DNA of 49,398 nt from positions 1-49,398 of the forward strand of contig CAMCHQ010000015.1 of NCBI GenBank assembly GCA_945874765.1, in the 5' to 3' direction. The notes below the pieces were generated by a model. The model saw only the letters and a list, made by a program, of their open reading frames with translations, did no database searches and had not been told where the DNA came from. This DNA comes from an uncultured Clostridia bacterium (lineage in GTDB: Bacteria > Bacillota > Clostridia > Oscillospirales > Acutalibacteraceae). Below are positions 8,805 to 17,746 of the stretch, piece after piece; the stretch's first letter is position 1; each line of letters starts with the position of its first letter. The translations under genes were made by a program, and so were the position numbers.

Positions 8805-10074
8805 TAAAGCTGTTAATACCGTTGAAAAATATAATATGCTTTCAAAAGGCGATAGGGTGCTTGTTGCCGTTTCCGGCGGCGCCGATTCTATTGCCTTGTT
8901 AGAGTTTTTTCTCTCGATTAAAGATAAATATAATTTGGATATTTGTGCCGCTCATATCGAGCACGGAATACGTGGGAAAGAATCGACAGATGACGCTCTT
9001 TTTGTGAAAAACTATTGTGAAAAATCGGGCGTTGAGCTTTATATCAAATCTATAAATGCACCGCTTCTTGCAAAAAAAGCCGGTATGGGAGTTGAAGAAT
9101 ATTCAAGAAAAGCAAGATACGACTTTTTTAGTACAATACCTTGTGATAAAATTGCAACTGCCCATAATTTGACAGATAATGTTGAAACCCTTTTGTTCAG
9201 GCTTGCAAGGGGAACGGGGCTTAAAGGTGCCTGTGCCATTCCGCCCGTAAGGGGCAAAATTATCCGACCGTTTATTGAAATTTCTTCATCTGAAATTCGT
9301 AATTGGTGTAATGATAATAATATTCCTTACCGAGTAGACAGCACAAACAGCGACGCCTCTTACAGCAGAAATCTTATCAGACTTCAAATGCTTCCGCTTT
9401 TTGAAAGACTTAATGAAGGGTATCAGGATAATATAAGCGACTTTATAAGCAGTGCTAATGACGATTATTCTTATATTTTAAGTCAGGCAAAAAGCACATA
9501 TAATGAATCTGTTTTAAATAATGAAATAGATTTGAAAAAATTAAATATATTTGATAATGCAATAAAAAAACGTGTTATTAAACTTTATTTTGAAAATAAC
9601 AATGTGAATTTAGACCGTGTCCATTTAAAAAATGTTCTTGATATCACTCAAAAAAGCGGCAAAGTTCAGATTGAAAATAATGTATATGCAATCAGTGCAA
9701 AAGGTAAAATTCGCCTTGCAAATCTTGAAAAATCCGTAAAAAAAGACGAATTCGTAACCGAAATTTTAAATATTAATGAATTTAAAGGCGAAAATATTGA
9801 TTTTTATTGTGACTGTGATAAAATTATCGGCAGTGTTACAATTCGTAAAAGATTACCCGGTGACAGTTTGAAACCGGCAGGCAGAAACGTCACCAAAACT
9901 TTAAAAAAACTCTTTAATGAAAACGCATATCCGATTGAAAAAAGAGACGGTAATATTGTTGTTTGCGATGATGAGGGTATTATCGGCGTAATCGGGCTTT
10001 GCGCATGTGAAAGAGTAAAAAAAGATTGTAATACTGAAAATGTTTTTATAATCAAACTTCCTTCGGAGGATTAA
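8797..10074 (+). CDS. tilS: tRNA(Ile)-lysidine synthetase
   Basis: TilS modifies C34 of tRNA-Ile(CAU) to lysidine so that it reads AUA. The PP-loop 'SGGADSIALL' begins at residue 26, followed by 'AHIEHGIRGKES' and 'ARYDFF'; the C-terminal tRNA-binding region has 'RKRLPGDSLKPAGRNVTKTLKKLF'-type residues (quoted in part: 'PGDSLKPAGRNVTKTL'). I use the ATG overlapping the dnaB stop, because the family begins a few residues before the PP-loop; an upstream in-frame start inside dnaB adds no homology. It is followed three bases later by ftsH, a usual partner order in Firmicutes. Confidence 0.94.
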   Translation: MNNKAVNTVEKYNMLSKGDRVLVAVSGGADSIALLEFFLSIKDKYNLDICAAHIEHGIRGKESTDDALFVKNYCEKSGVELYIKSINAPLLAKKAGMGVEEYSRKARYDFFSTIPCDKIATAHNLTDNVETLLFRLARGTGLKGACAIPPVRGKIIRPFIEISSSEIRNWCNDNNIPYRVDSTNSDASYSRNLIRLQMLPLFERLNEGYQDNISDFISSANDDYSYILSQAKSTYNESVLNNEIDLKKLNIFDNAIKKRVIKLYFENNNVNLDRVHLKNVLDITQKSGKVQIENNVYAISAKGKIRLANLEKSVKKDEFVTEILNINEFKGENIDFYCDCDKIIGSVTIRKRLPGDSLKPAGRNVTKTLKKLFNENAYPIEKRDGNIVVCDDEGIIGVIGLCACERVKKDCNTENVFIIKLPSED

Positions 10075-10077
10075 TTA

Positions 10078-12045
10078 ATGAATAATATGTCAAAAAATTG
10101 GAAATCAATACTTGTTTATATTTTGATTCCTATCTTATTAATAGGTGCTGTGATTTATTTTGTAAATTCGCAGTCCTCTACCGAATTGAAATATTCTCAG
10201 GTTGTTTCTATGTTTAAAAACAACGAGGTTTCTGAATTCAGTCTTGACTTATCAAGCGGTAATCTCGTTTATAAAACCTTTGCTAAGCCGAAGGAGGAAA
10301 AGACTTATTCTGTCCCGAAAGTATCATATTTTCTTGATGATATAAGAGGCAGTGTCGATAAATATAATGAGGAACATCCCGATAAACCTATAGTCTATGA
10401 CTATAAAGCCGGTACTTCAAATGCTTGGCTGTTCAGTATGATTCCGTCAATTTTAATGTTCGTTGTTCTTATAGCTCTCGGAATTTATGCGTTTAGAAAA
10501 ATGAGCGGCGCTATGAATAACGAAACGAACCGTACATTAGGTTTCGGCAAAATTAAAACAAAAACTCTTGTAGAGGATGAAAAGCGCAAGACTACATTTA
10601 AAGATGTTGCCGGTTGTGATGAGGAAAAGGCTGAGCTTGAAGAACTTGTTGAATTTCTTAAAAATCCGGAAAGCTTTACCGAGATTGGCGCAAGAATTCC
10701 GAGAGGTGTTCTTCTTGTTGGCCCTCCGGGTACAGGTAAAACCCTTCTTGCAAGAGCTGTTGCAGGTGAGGCAGGCGCACCGTTTCTTTCAATCTCCGGT
10801 TCCGACTTTGTTGAAATGTATGTCGGCGTCGGCGCTTCCCGTGTAAGAGATTTGTTTGAACAGGCTAAGAAAAAAGCTCCCGCAATTGTATTTATTGATG
10901 AAATCGATGCCGTAGGTCGTCACAGAGGTGCAGGTACAGGCGGCGGTAATGATGAAAGAGAGCAAACTCTTAATCAGCTTCTTGTTGAAATGGACGGTTT
11001 CGGTACTAACAGCGGTATTATCGTTATTGCCGCTACTAACAGACCTGACGTTCTTGACCCTGCTCTTTTAAGACCGGGCAGATTTGACAGGCAGATTACC
11101 GTAAACAGACCCGACGCACAGGGCAGAGAAGATATACTTAAAGTTCATTCACGTAATAAGCCGCTCGGTCCCGACGTTGACCTTAAGGAAATCGCTAAGG
11201 ATACAATCGGCTTTACGGGTGCTGACCTTGAAAACCTTTTGAACGAAGCTGCACTTCTTGCGGTAAGACGTAAGAAAAAAGCACTTACTATGGAAGAAAT
11301 CAGCGACGCAACCTCACGTGTCGAAATGGGAACAGAGAAAAAATCTCATAAATATTCCAAAAAGGCTAAAAAGCTCACCGCTTATCACGAAGCAGGTCAC
11401 GCCGTTTCATCTTATTATCTTAAAGACCACGACCCGGTTAAAGAAATTTCAATTATCCCTCGTGGAATGGGTGCCGGCGGTTATACTTGGTACACTCCGC
11501 AAGAGGAAAATTATAATTCAAAGGCTGATATGCTTGAAGATTTGGTTTCGCTTCTCGGCGGTCGAGTAGCCGAGGCTCTCTCTCTTCACGATATTTCAAC
11601 CGGTGCTTCAAATGACCTTCAGCGTGCTACATCAATTTGCCGTGATATGGTTTCCAAATACGGTATGAGTGACGAACTCGGTCCTGTAGTTTACAGTGAT
11701 GACAATAACGAGGTATTTCTCGGTAAGGATTACGGTCACGTAAATAATTACAGTGAAGCAACGAGTGCAAGGATTGACGAGCAGATTGAAAAGATGATGA
11801 GAAGCGCTTATGCCAAAACCGAGGACATTCTCAAAACTCATTATGATAAGCTTGAACTTGTAGCAGAAACACTTATTGAAAAAGAAAAGATTTCAGGCAA
11901 CGAGTTTAAACAGCTTATGGAAAACGGTTTTATAGCTGATAATAAGGCTGATGATAAAGAAACCGAAAACAGTGAGGCAGAAGATAAAGAGGCACAAAAC
12001 GTTGACAATGAAAACGATTCTGCTTCAAACGAACAGAAAGATTAA
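10078..12045 (+). CDS. ftsH: ATP-dependent zinc metalloprotease FtsH
   Basis: FtsH is a membrane-anchored hexameric AAA+ protease for membrane-protein quality control. The 655 residues show two membrane helices (about 10-30 and 118-139) flanking an extracytoplasmic domain, Walker A 'GPPGTGKT' (215-222), Walker B '[11 protein letters not shown]', the second region of homology ending in 'RPGRFD', and the zinc motif HEAGH from residue 437. The C-terminal tail is very acidic (Glu/Asp/Asn). A strong terminator follows. Confidence 0.97.
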   Translation: MNNMSKNWKSILVYILIPILLIGAVIYFVNSQSSTELKYSQVVSMFKNNEVSEFSLDLSSGNLVYKTFAKPKEEKTYSVPKVSYFLDDIRGSVDKYNEEHPDKPIVYDYKAGTSNAWLFSMIPSILMFVVLIALGIYAFRKMSGAMNNETNRTLGFGKIKTKTLVEDEKRKTTFKDVAGCDEEKAELEELVEFLKNPESFTEIGARIPRGVLLVGPPGTGKTLLARAVAGEAGAPFLSISGSDFVEMYVGVGASRVRDLFEQAKKKAPAIVFIDEIDAVGRHRGAGTGGGNDEREQTLNQLLVEMDGFGTNSGIIVIAATNRPDVLDPALLRPGRFDRQITVNRPDAQGREDILKVHSRNKPLGPDVDLKEIAKDTIGFTGADLENLLNEAALLAVRRKKKALTMEEISDATSRVEMGTEKKSHKYSKKAKKLTAYHEAGHAVSSYYLKDHDPVKEISIIPRGMGAGGYTWYTPQEENYNSKADMLEDLVSLLGGRVAEALSLHDISTGASNDLQRATSICRDMVSKYGMSDELGPVVYSDDNNEVFLGKDYGHVNNYSEATSARIDEQIEKMMRSAYAKTEDILKTHYDKLELVAETLIEKEKISGNEFKQLMENGFIADNKADDKETENSEAEDKEAQNVDNENDSASNEQKD

Positions 12046-12060
12046 TCTGATTTAAATATA

Positions 12061-12102
12061 AGAGTGACGATACGCATAGTACAGGTATTGTCACTCTTTT
12101 TT
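12061..12102 (+). terminator. Terminator after ftsH
   Basis: GAGTGACGATAC (12062-12073) pairs with GTATTGTCACTC (12085-12096) with one G-U pair, followed by a T-run. Confidence 0.85.
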
Positions 12103-12110
12103 ATGTATTC

Positions 12111-12140
12111 TTGACTTTTATACAAGATATAGTATATAAT
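12111..12140 (+). promoter_or_regulatory. Promoter of the topoisomerase operon
   Basis: TTGACT (12111-12116) and TATAAT (12135-12140) with an 18-base spacer, directly after the ftsH terminator. Confidence 0.75.
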
Positions 12141-12176
12141 AATATCAATTTTGAACTTCGACTTGGAGGGATAGTA

Positions 12177-14156
12177 TTGGCAAAAAAACAAGAATATGGC
12201 AATGAAAGTATTAAGTCATTAAAGGGTGCGGACAGGGTCAGGAAAAGACCTGCCGTTATTTTCGGTTCCGACGGCTTAGAGGGCTGTGAACACTCTGTTT
12301 TTGAAATTATGTCAAACTCAATAGATGAAGCGAGAGAGGGTTACGGTAATAAAATTTGTGTTACCCGTTTTCTTGACGGCTCTGTTGAGGTGCAGGACTT
12401 TGGTCGTGGTATTCCTGTTGATTATAATAAAAATGAGGATAAATATAACTGGGAACTTCTTTTCTGCGAAATGTATGCAGGCGGTAAGTACGACAACGGC
12501 GGCGATAACTATGAGTTTTCTCTCGGCTTAAACGGTCTCGGTCTTTGCGCTACGCAATATGCTTCGGAGTATATGGACGCAGAAATTCATACCGACGGCT
12601 ACAAATATACCTTGCATTTTGAAAAAGGTGAAAATGTAGGCGGTCTTAAAAAAGAAAAGTATGATAAAAAAGATACCGGCACACTTATTAAATGGAAGCC
12701 TGATTTAGATGTATTTACGGATATAAATATCCCTCTTGAATATTTTCAGGAAACTATTAAAAGACAGGCTATCGTAAACGACGGCGTTAAGTTTATACTT
12801 AAAAATCAAACCTCTGCTTCTAAATTTGAAACTTTCGAATACTGCTATAATGACGGTATCATGGACTATGTTAAAGAAGTTGCAGGTGATACGGCTTTCA
12901 CAACTCCTCAGTATTGGGAGTGTGAGAGAAAAGGTAAGGACAGAGATGACTTGCCGGAATATAAGCTTAAAATTAAAGCCGCAATTTGCTTTTCTTTAAA
13001 AAATCAGCTCAAAGAATATTATCACAATTCCAGTTTTTTGGAACACGGCGGCGCTCCCGAAAAGGCATTCAGAAGCGCATTTGTAAATCAAATTAACGCT
13101 TATTTGAAAGCAAATAATAAGTATTCTAAAAATGACAGTCAAATTAATATTCAAGACGTTGAGGATTGTATAATCTTTGTTGTATCGTCCTTTTCAACTC
13201 AAACCTCTTATGAAAACCAAACAAAAAAGGCTATAACAAATAAGTTTATTCAAGAGGCTATGACCGATTTCTTCAGAAAGCAGCTTGAAGTTTACTTTAT
13301 TGAAAATAAAATGGACGCCGATAAGATTGCAAATCAGGTTCTTATCAATATGCGTGCAAGAGTTAAAGCTGAAAATACAAGAAAAACACTTAAAACTTCA
13401 CTTCAGTCAAAAATGGATATGACTAATCGTATTCAAAAATTTGTTGACTGCCGTTCAAAAGACGTTAACGAGCGTGAAGTCTTTATAGTAGAGGGTGACT
13501 CTGCTCTCGGTGCATGTAAGCAGGCAAGGGACGCTTCGTTCCAAGCTATTATGCCTGTTCGTGGTAAGATTTTGAATTGCCTTAAATCCGATTATGATAA
13601 AATTTTCAAAAGTGAAATTATTACCGATTTGATTAAGGTACTCGGCTGCGGCGTTGAAGTTAAGAGCAAGGCTGCAAAAGATTTGTCTTTGTTTGATATT
13701 AATAATCTTCGTTGGTCGAAAATCCTTATTTGTACCGATGCCGATGTCGACGGTTTCCATATCAGAACGCTTATTTTGACTATGATTTACAGGCTTATGC
13801 CTAAGATTATCGAGGCAGGTAAAGTATATATTGCTGAATCTCCGCTTTATGAGGTTACTTGTAAGGACCAGACCTATTTTGCATATAATGAAAAAGAAAT
13901 GGACGAGATTAAAGAGGAAATAGGCGACCAAAAATATACTGTTCAGCGTTCAAAAGGTCTTGGTGAAAACGAGGCTGAAATGATGGCACTTACCACTATG
14001 AACCCTAAAACAAGACGTCTTATTAAGGTTACACCCGATGACGCTCAAAAGACTTCGGAAATGTTTGATTTGCTTTTGGGTGATAATCTTGAAGGACGTA
14101 AAGAATATATTTCGGATTACGGTCATCTTTATCTTGATGCCGCAGATGTAAGCTAA
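12177..14156 (+). CDS. Type IIA DNA topoisomerase subunit B (ParE-like)
   Basis: This 659-residue protein is the ATPase subunit of a topoisomerase IV-type enzyme. It has the GHKL ATP-binding motifs 'EIMSNSIDEA', 'DFGRGIPVD' and 'LGLNGLGLCATQYAS', a TOPRIM domain beginning 'VFIVEGDSALGACKQARD', 'CTDADVDGFHIRTL', and the C-terminal 'RSKGLGENEAEMM'. It is divergent: the usual EGDSAGG reads EGDSALG. The start is a TTG with GGAGGG just upstream; a more upstream in-frame start lies inside the promoter and is rejected. Subunit A follows 14 bases later. It is probably parE rather than the genome's main gyrB, but I cannot compare the two here. Confidence 0.9.
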   Translation: MAKKQEYGNESIKSLKGADRVRKRPAVIFGSDGLEGCEHSVFEIMSNSIDEAREGYGNKICVTRFLDGSVEVQDFGRGIPVDYNKNEDKYNWELLFCEMYAGGKYDNGGDNYEFSLGLNGLGLCATQYASEYMDAEIHTDGYKYTLHFEKGENVGGLKKEKYDKKDTGTLIKWKPDLDVFTDINIPLEYFQETIKRQAIVNDGVKFILKNQTSASKFETFEYCYNDGIMDYVKEVAGDTAFTTPQYWECERKGKDRDDLPEYKLKIKAAICFSLKNQLKEYYHNSSFLEHGGAPEKAFRSAFVNQINAYLKANNKYSKNDSQINIQDVEDCIIFVVSSFSTQTSYENQTKKAITNKFIQEAMTDFFRKQLEVYFIENKMDADKIANQVLINMRARVKAENTRKTLKTSLQSKMDMTNRIQKFVDCRSKDVNEREVFIVEGDSALGACKQARDASFQAIMPVRGKILNCLKSDYDKIFKSEIITDLIKVLGCGVEVKSKAAKDLSLFDINNLRWSKILICTDADVDGFHIRTLILTMIYRLMPKIIEAGKVYIAESPLYEVTCKDQTYFAYNEKEMDEIKEEIGDQKYTVQRSKGLGENEAEMMALTTMNPKTRRLIKVTPDDAQKTSEMFDLLLGDNLEGRKEYISDYGHLYLDAADVS

Positions 14157-14170
14157 GGAGGTAATTTGTT

Positions 14171-16411
14171 TTGGCTAAGAGAAAAATTAATAAAGACGAA
14201 GCAAAAAATCAGCCTCTTGCGGATAATGTTCATATCAAAGGCGCAGGCTCTGTTCAGGATGAAGTGATTACAAGCACTTTAACCGATAACTTTATGCCTT
14301 ACGCTATGAGTATTATTCTCTCACGTGCCATTCCGCAAATTGACGGATTTAAGCCGTCTCACAGAAAGCTTCTTTATACGATGTATAATATGGGACTGTT
14401 GCAGGGCGGTACAATTAAAAGTGCAAATATTGTCGGCCGTACAATGCAGTTAAACCCTCACGGCGACGCCGCAATTTACGAAACTATGATTCGTTTGTCA
14501 CGTGGTAATGAAACTTTGCTTTACCCATACGTTGAATCAAAGGGTAACTTCGGTAAGGCATACAGTAAAAATATGGTGTATGCAGCTTCACGTTATACAG
14601 AGGCTAAGCTTGCACCTATTTGTCACGAACTTTTTGACGATATTAAATCCGATACGGTCGATTTTGTTGATAACTATGACAACACGATGAAAGAGCCGAC
14701 TCTTTTGCCTGTTACTTTCCCGTCAATTCTTTGTAATGTGACTACAGGTATTGCCGCAGGTATGGCTTCATCTATTGCTTCGTTTAATCTTAAAGAAATT
14801 TGCGATACAACTATTGCTCTTATGAAAAATCCCGACCATGAGGTCAGCGATACGCTTCTTGCACCGGATTTTGTAGGCGGTGGATATATTCTTTATGATA
14901 AGGAAGAACTTGATAAAATTTATCGTACCGGCAGAGGCTCTGTCAAGGTTCGTGCTAAATACAGTTATGATAAAAAATATAACTGTATTGATATTACCCA
15001 AATTCCGCCTACCACCACAAGCGAAGCGATTATTGATAAAATCGTTGAACTTGTTAAAACAAATAAGATTAAAGAAATCAGCGACGTTCGTGACGAAACA
15101 GACCTTTCCGGTTTGAAAATAACTATAGATTTAAAACGTGGTATTGACCCCGATAAATTTATGGCAAAGCTTTATAAGTCCACACCGCTTCAGGATTCGT
15201 TCAGTTGTAACTTTAACGTTCTTATTAAGGGCAGACCTATGGTTTTGGGCGTCAGAGATATTCTTCTTGAATGGGTTGATTTCAGGCTTGAATGTATCAG
15301 AAGAAGAGTTACGTTTAATCTTAATAAGAAGAAAAATCAGCTTCATTTATTAAAAGGTCTTTCTAAAATTCTTCTCGATATAGATAAAGCAATTAAAATC
15401 GTAAGAGAAACAGAAAGCGAAGCCGAGGTTGTTCCTAACCTTATGATTGGTTTCGGTATTGATGAAATTCAGGCTGAATATGTTGCGGAAATTAAACTTC
15501 GTCATTTAAACCGTGAATATATCTTAAAGAGAATTAAAGATATCGAACAGCTTGAAAATGAAATTGTTGAGCTTGAATCTATCCTTTCAAGTAAAAACAA
15601 AATGAAAAAAATCATCATTAAAGAGCTTGAAGAGGTTACAAAGAAGTACGACAGCGGCAGAAGAAGCGAAATACTTTATTCTGTTGACGAAAGTGTTGAA
15701 GAGGAAGCTGTTGAAGTACCCGATTATCCGGTAACTTTGTTTATGACCGAACACGGATATTTCAAAAAAATAAAAACCGCAAATCTTCGTATGAGCGGCG
15801 AACAGAAAATCAAGGAAGGGGACAAACTTCTTCCCGAAATCGAATGTTCAAATAAAGATGAGCTTTTATTCTTTACAAATCAGTGTCAGGTTTATAAAGC
15901 TAAGGTCGACGATTTTGCCGATACTAAGGCTTCTGTTCTCGGTGAGTATGTTCCGGGCAAACTTGAAATGGCTGAGGACGAGCAGGTTGTATATACCGCA
16001 GTTATCAGCGATTATACGGGATATATGGTTTTTGTATTTGAAAACGGTAAACTTGCAAAGGTCGATATGGCTTCTTATGCTACCAAAACAAACAGAAAGA
16101 AACTTATTAACGCTTATTCAAACAAGTCACCGTTGGCTCAGGCTATTTATATCAAAGAAGATACCGAACTTGTTCTTTGTTCATCAAGCGGAAGAATGCT
16201 TCTTGTAAATACCGGTGCGATTTTACCAAAGACAACTAAGGATACGCAGGGTATTGCCGCAATGAAACTTAAAAAGACACATAAGGTTGTGTCTCTTCAC
16301 GTTTACCAAGAGGGTGAATTTGAAAAAGCTTGGAGATTTAGGGCTAAAAATCTGCCTGCAGCAGGCGCACTTCCGAGTGAAAATGACGTTGCCGAGCAGA
16401 TTACTTTTTAA
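14171..16411 (+). CDS. Type IIA DNA topoisomerase subunit A (ParC-like)
   Basis: The 746-residue breakage-reunion subunit starts at a TTG preceded by AAGGAGG. The winged-helix segment 'FKPSHRKLLYTMY', the quinolone-region segment 'NPHGDAAIYETMIRLS', and the catalytic tyrosine in 'AASRYTEAKLAP' are clear; a coiled-coil region and a shortened C-terminal beta-pinwheel ('GYMVFVFENGKLAKVD') follow. The residue after HGD is Ala where GyrA and ParC usually have Ser. It forms one operon with the ParE-like gene. Together they decatenate or relax DNA. Confidence 0.92.
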   Translation: MAKRKINKDEAKNQPLADNVHIKGAGSVQDEVITSTLTDNFMPYAMSIILSRAIPQIDGFKPSHRKLLYTMYNMGLLQGGTIKSANIVGRTMQLNPHGDAAIYETMIRLSRGNETLLYPYVESKGNFGKAYSKNMVYAASRYTEAKLAPICHELFDDIKSDTVDFVDNYDNTMKEPTLLPVTFPSILCNVTTGIAAGMASSIASFNLKEICDTTIALMKNPDHEVSDTLLAPDFVGGGYILYDKEELDKIYRTGRGSVKVRAKYSYDKKYNCIDITQIPPTTTSEAIIDKIVELVKTNKIKEISDVRDETDLSGLKITIDLKRGIDPDKFMAKLYKSTPLQDSFSCNFNVLIKGRPMVLGVRDILLEWVDFRLECIRRRVTFNLNKKKNQLHLLKGLSKILLDIDKAIKIVRETESEAEVVPNLMIGFGIDEIQAEYVAEIKLRHLNREYILKRIKDIEQLENEIVELESILSSKNKMKKIIIKELEEVTKKYDSGRRSEILYSVDESVEEEAVEVPDYPVTLFMTEHGYFKKIKTANLRMSGEQKIKEGDKLLPEIECSNKDELLFFTNQCQVYKAKVDDFADTKASVLGEYVPGKLEMAEDEQVVYTAVISDYTGYMVFVFENGKLAKVDMASYATKTNRKKLINAYSNKSPLAQAIYIKEDTELVLCSSSGRMLLVNTGAILPKTTKDTQGIAAMKLKKTHKVVSLHVYQEGEFEKAWRFRAKNLPAAGALPSENDVAEQITF

Positions 16412-16426
16412 AAAATAAAATAACAC

Positions 16427-16455
16427 TTGCATTTTTACTTTGCTTGTGCTATAAT
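16427..16455 (+). promoter_or_regulatory. Promoter of secG
   Basis: TTGCAT (16427-16432), a 17-base spacer and TATAAT (16450-16455). Confidence 0.75.
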
Positions 16456-16488
16456 TCATTAGTAATTTATATAGACGGAGGAGATACT

Positions 16489-16740
16489 ATGCTCTGGTAT
16501 CATTATGTTTTCGGTGCAGTATTAATTGTATTTTCAATTGTAATTACTATCGTTGTACTTATGCAGGAAGGTCGTTCACAGAATCTTTCCGGTGCTATTG
16601 CCGGCGGTGCTGATACTTTCCTCGGTAAATCAAAGGGAAGAACAATTGAGGCAAAGCTTGAAAGAATCACCAAATGGATGATTGTTGTATTTTTTGTTAT
16701 AGTACTTGCTGCATTCCTTGTTTTTCTTTTTATAGGATAA
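16489..16740 (+). CDS. secG: Preprotein translocase subunit SecG
   Basis: The 83-residue protein has two membrane helices (about 5-25 and 58-80) joined by the SecG linker 'MQEGRSQNLSGAIAGGADTF', which identifies the third subunit of the SecYEG channel. GGAGGAG ends seven bases before the ATG; an in-frame ATG at 16444 lies inside the promoter and is rejected. It is monocistronic, between its own promoter and a strong terminator. Confidence 0.95.
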   Translation: MLWYHYVFGAVLIVFSIVITIVVLMQEGRSQNLSGAIAGGADTFLGKSKGRTIEAKLERITKWMIVVFFVIVLAAFLVFLFIG

Positions 16741-16752
16741 GAATTAAAATGA

Positions 16753-16784
16753 TTAACCTTGCGTAATGCAAGGTTAATTTTTTT
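16753..16784 (+). terminator. Terminator after secG
   Basis: TTAACCTTGC and GCAAGGTTAA form a perfect 10-base stem with a 5-base loop and a T7 tail. It ends about 12 bases before the next start codon. Confidence 0.9.
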
Positions 16785-16795
16785 GTGAGGAAAAT

Positions 16796-17665
16796 ATGAA
16801 TTTTATTATTTTTGATTTAGAATGGAACAATGCGTATAACTATAAATTAAAGCGTGCAATGAACGAGATAATCGAAATCGGCGCAGTAAAGCTTGATGAA
16901 AATTTAGAAGTTATCGATACTTTTAAACAGCTTATCAAACCACAGATGTCAAAAAAACTCGGTTCAAGATTTAAAAATCTTACTCATATAACCGCTGACG
17001 AAATTAACAAAAGCGGAATACCGTTTGAAAAAGCTTTTGACGATTTTGCCAAATGGTGCGGCAGGGGGGACAAGCTTTTTTTGAGCTGGTCAACAAGTGA
17101 TTTGTATACTTTAGTCGCTAATTTCAAGTGTTTTGAAAATACCGTTTATGTTGATTTTATGACTAAGTATGCCGATGCTCAAAAGTATTGTATGAGTTTT
17201 ATTGAAAATGCCGATTCTGCCAATCAAATAAGTCTTTCGCACTGTGCTGAGATTTTTGATATTAATACCGATTCGGCTAATTTTCACAGAGCGCTTGAGG
17301 ATTGTATGATTACGGCTTTTTGTTTTAAAAAAGTTTACGATAAGGAAAAACTTAAAGCTTATATCCATACCTGCGATATTTCGTTTTTTGAAAGACTTGT
17401 GTTTAAACCGTATTTTATTAAAGAAAAAGAATATAAGGATTTCAAACTTGACGATGTTGAAATTGTCTGCCCGATTTGCAAAGGTAAAATCGAACCTATT
17501 AAAAAGTATGAATTTACCAATAATACGTTTAGAGGCGCCGGTTTGTGCCAAAAATGCAACAGGAAATTTTGGACTTATGTAAGAGCAAAACAGACATATG
17601 ATGATATAGTTGTATCGTCTCGTGCAGTTCCCATTAATAAAAAAAGAGCAAAGCATATCAATTAA
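16796..17665 (+). CDS. DEDDh 3'-5' exonuclease with C-terminal zinc ribbon
   Basis: The N-terminal 190 residues form an RNase T/DnaQ-like exonuclease: ExoI 'IFDLEWNN' (Asp and Glu), ExoII with 'SWSTSDLYTL', and ExoIII 'FHRALEDCMITA' with the His-Asp pair. The C-terminal 90 residues contain two CxxC pairs (CPIC and CQKC) spaced like a zinc ribbon. The domain trims single-stranded DNA or RNA ends in known relatives; the zinc ribbon could bind nucleic acid or a partner. The GAGGA ribosome site sits directly behind the secG terminator hairpin, so expression may depend on read-through or on an unseen promoter. Confidence 0.85.
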   Translation: MNFIIFDLEWNNAYNYKLKRAMNEIIEIGAVKLDENLEVIDTFKQLIKPQMSKKLGSRFKNLTHITADEINKSGIPFEKAFDDFAKWCGRGDKLFLSWSTSDLYTLVANFKCFENTVYVDFMTKYADAQKYCMSFIENADSANQISLSHCAEIFDINTDSANFHRALEDCMITAFCFKKVYDKEKLKAYIHTCDISFFERLVFKPYFIKEKEYKDFKLDDVEIVCPICKGKIEPIKKYEFTNNTFRGAGLCQKCNRKFWTYVRAKQTYDDIVVSSRAVPINKKRAKHIN

Positions 17666-17746
17666 TTGTAAAATTTACAATTTTATTCTTTATTTATTTT
17701 TATTTTTGTAATATAATAAATTATATTTTTTGACGGAGGTACTTAT

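Noticed and set aside
12111-12176. N-terminal extension of the ParE-like protein from an upstream TTG
   Set aside because: The codon is the promoter -35 itself; GGAGGG and family homology place the start at 12177.
17665-17683. AATTGTAAA-A-TTTACAATT palindrome as a terminator of the exonuclease gene
   Set aside because: The stem is all A-T with a central gap of one base, too weak for an intrinsic terminator; it may still be a binding site.
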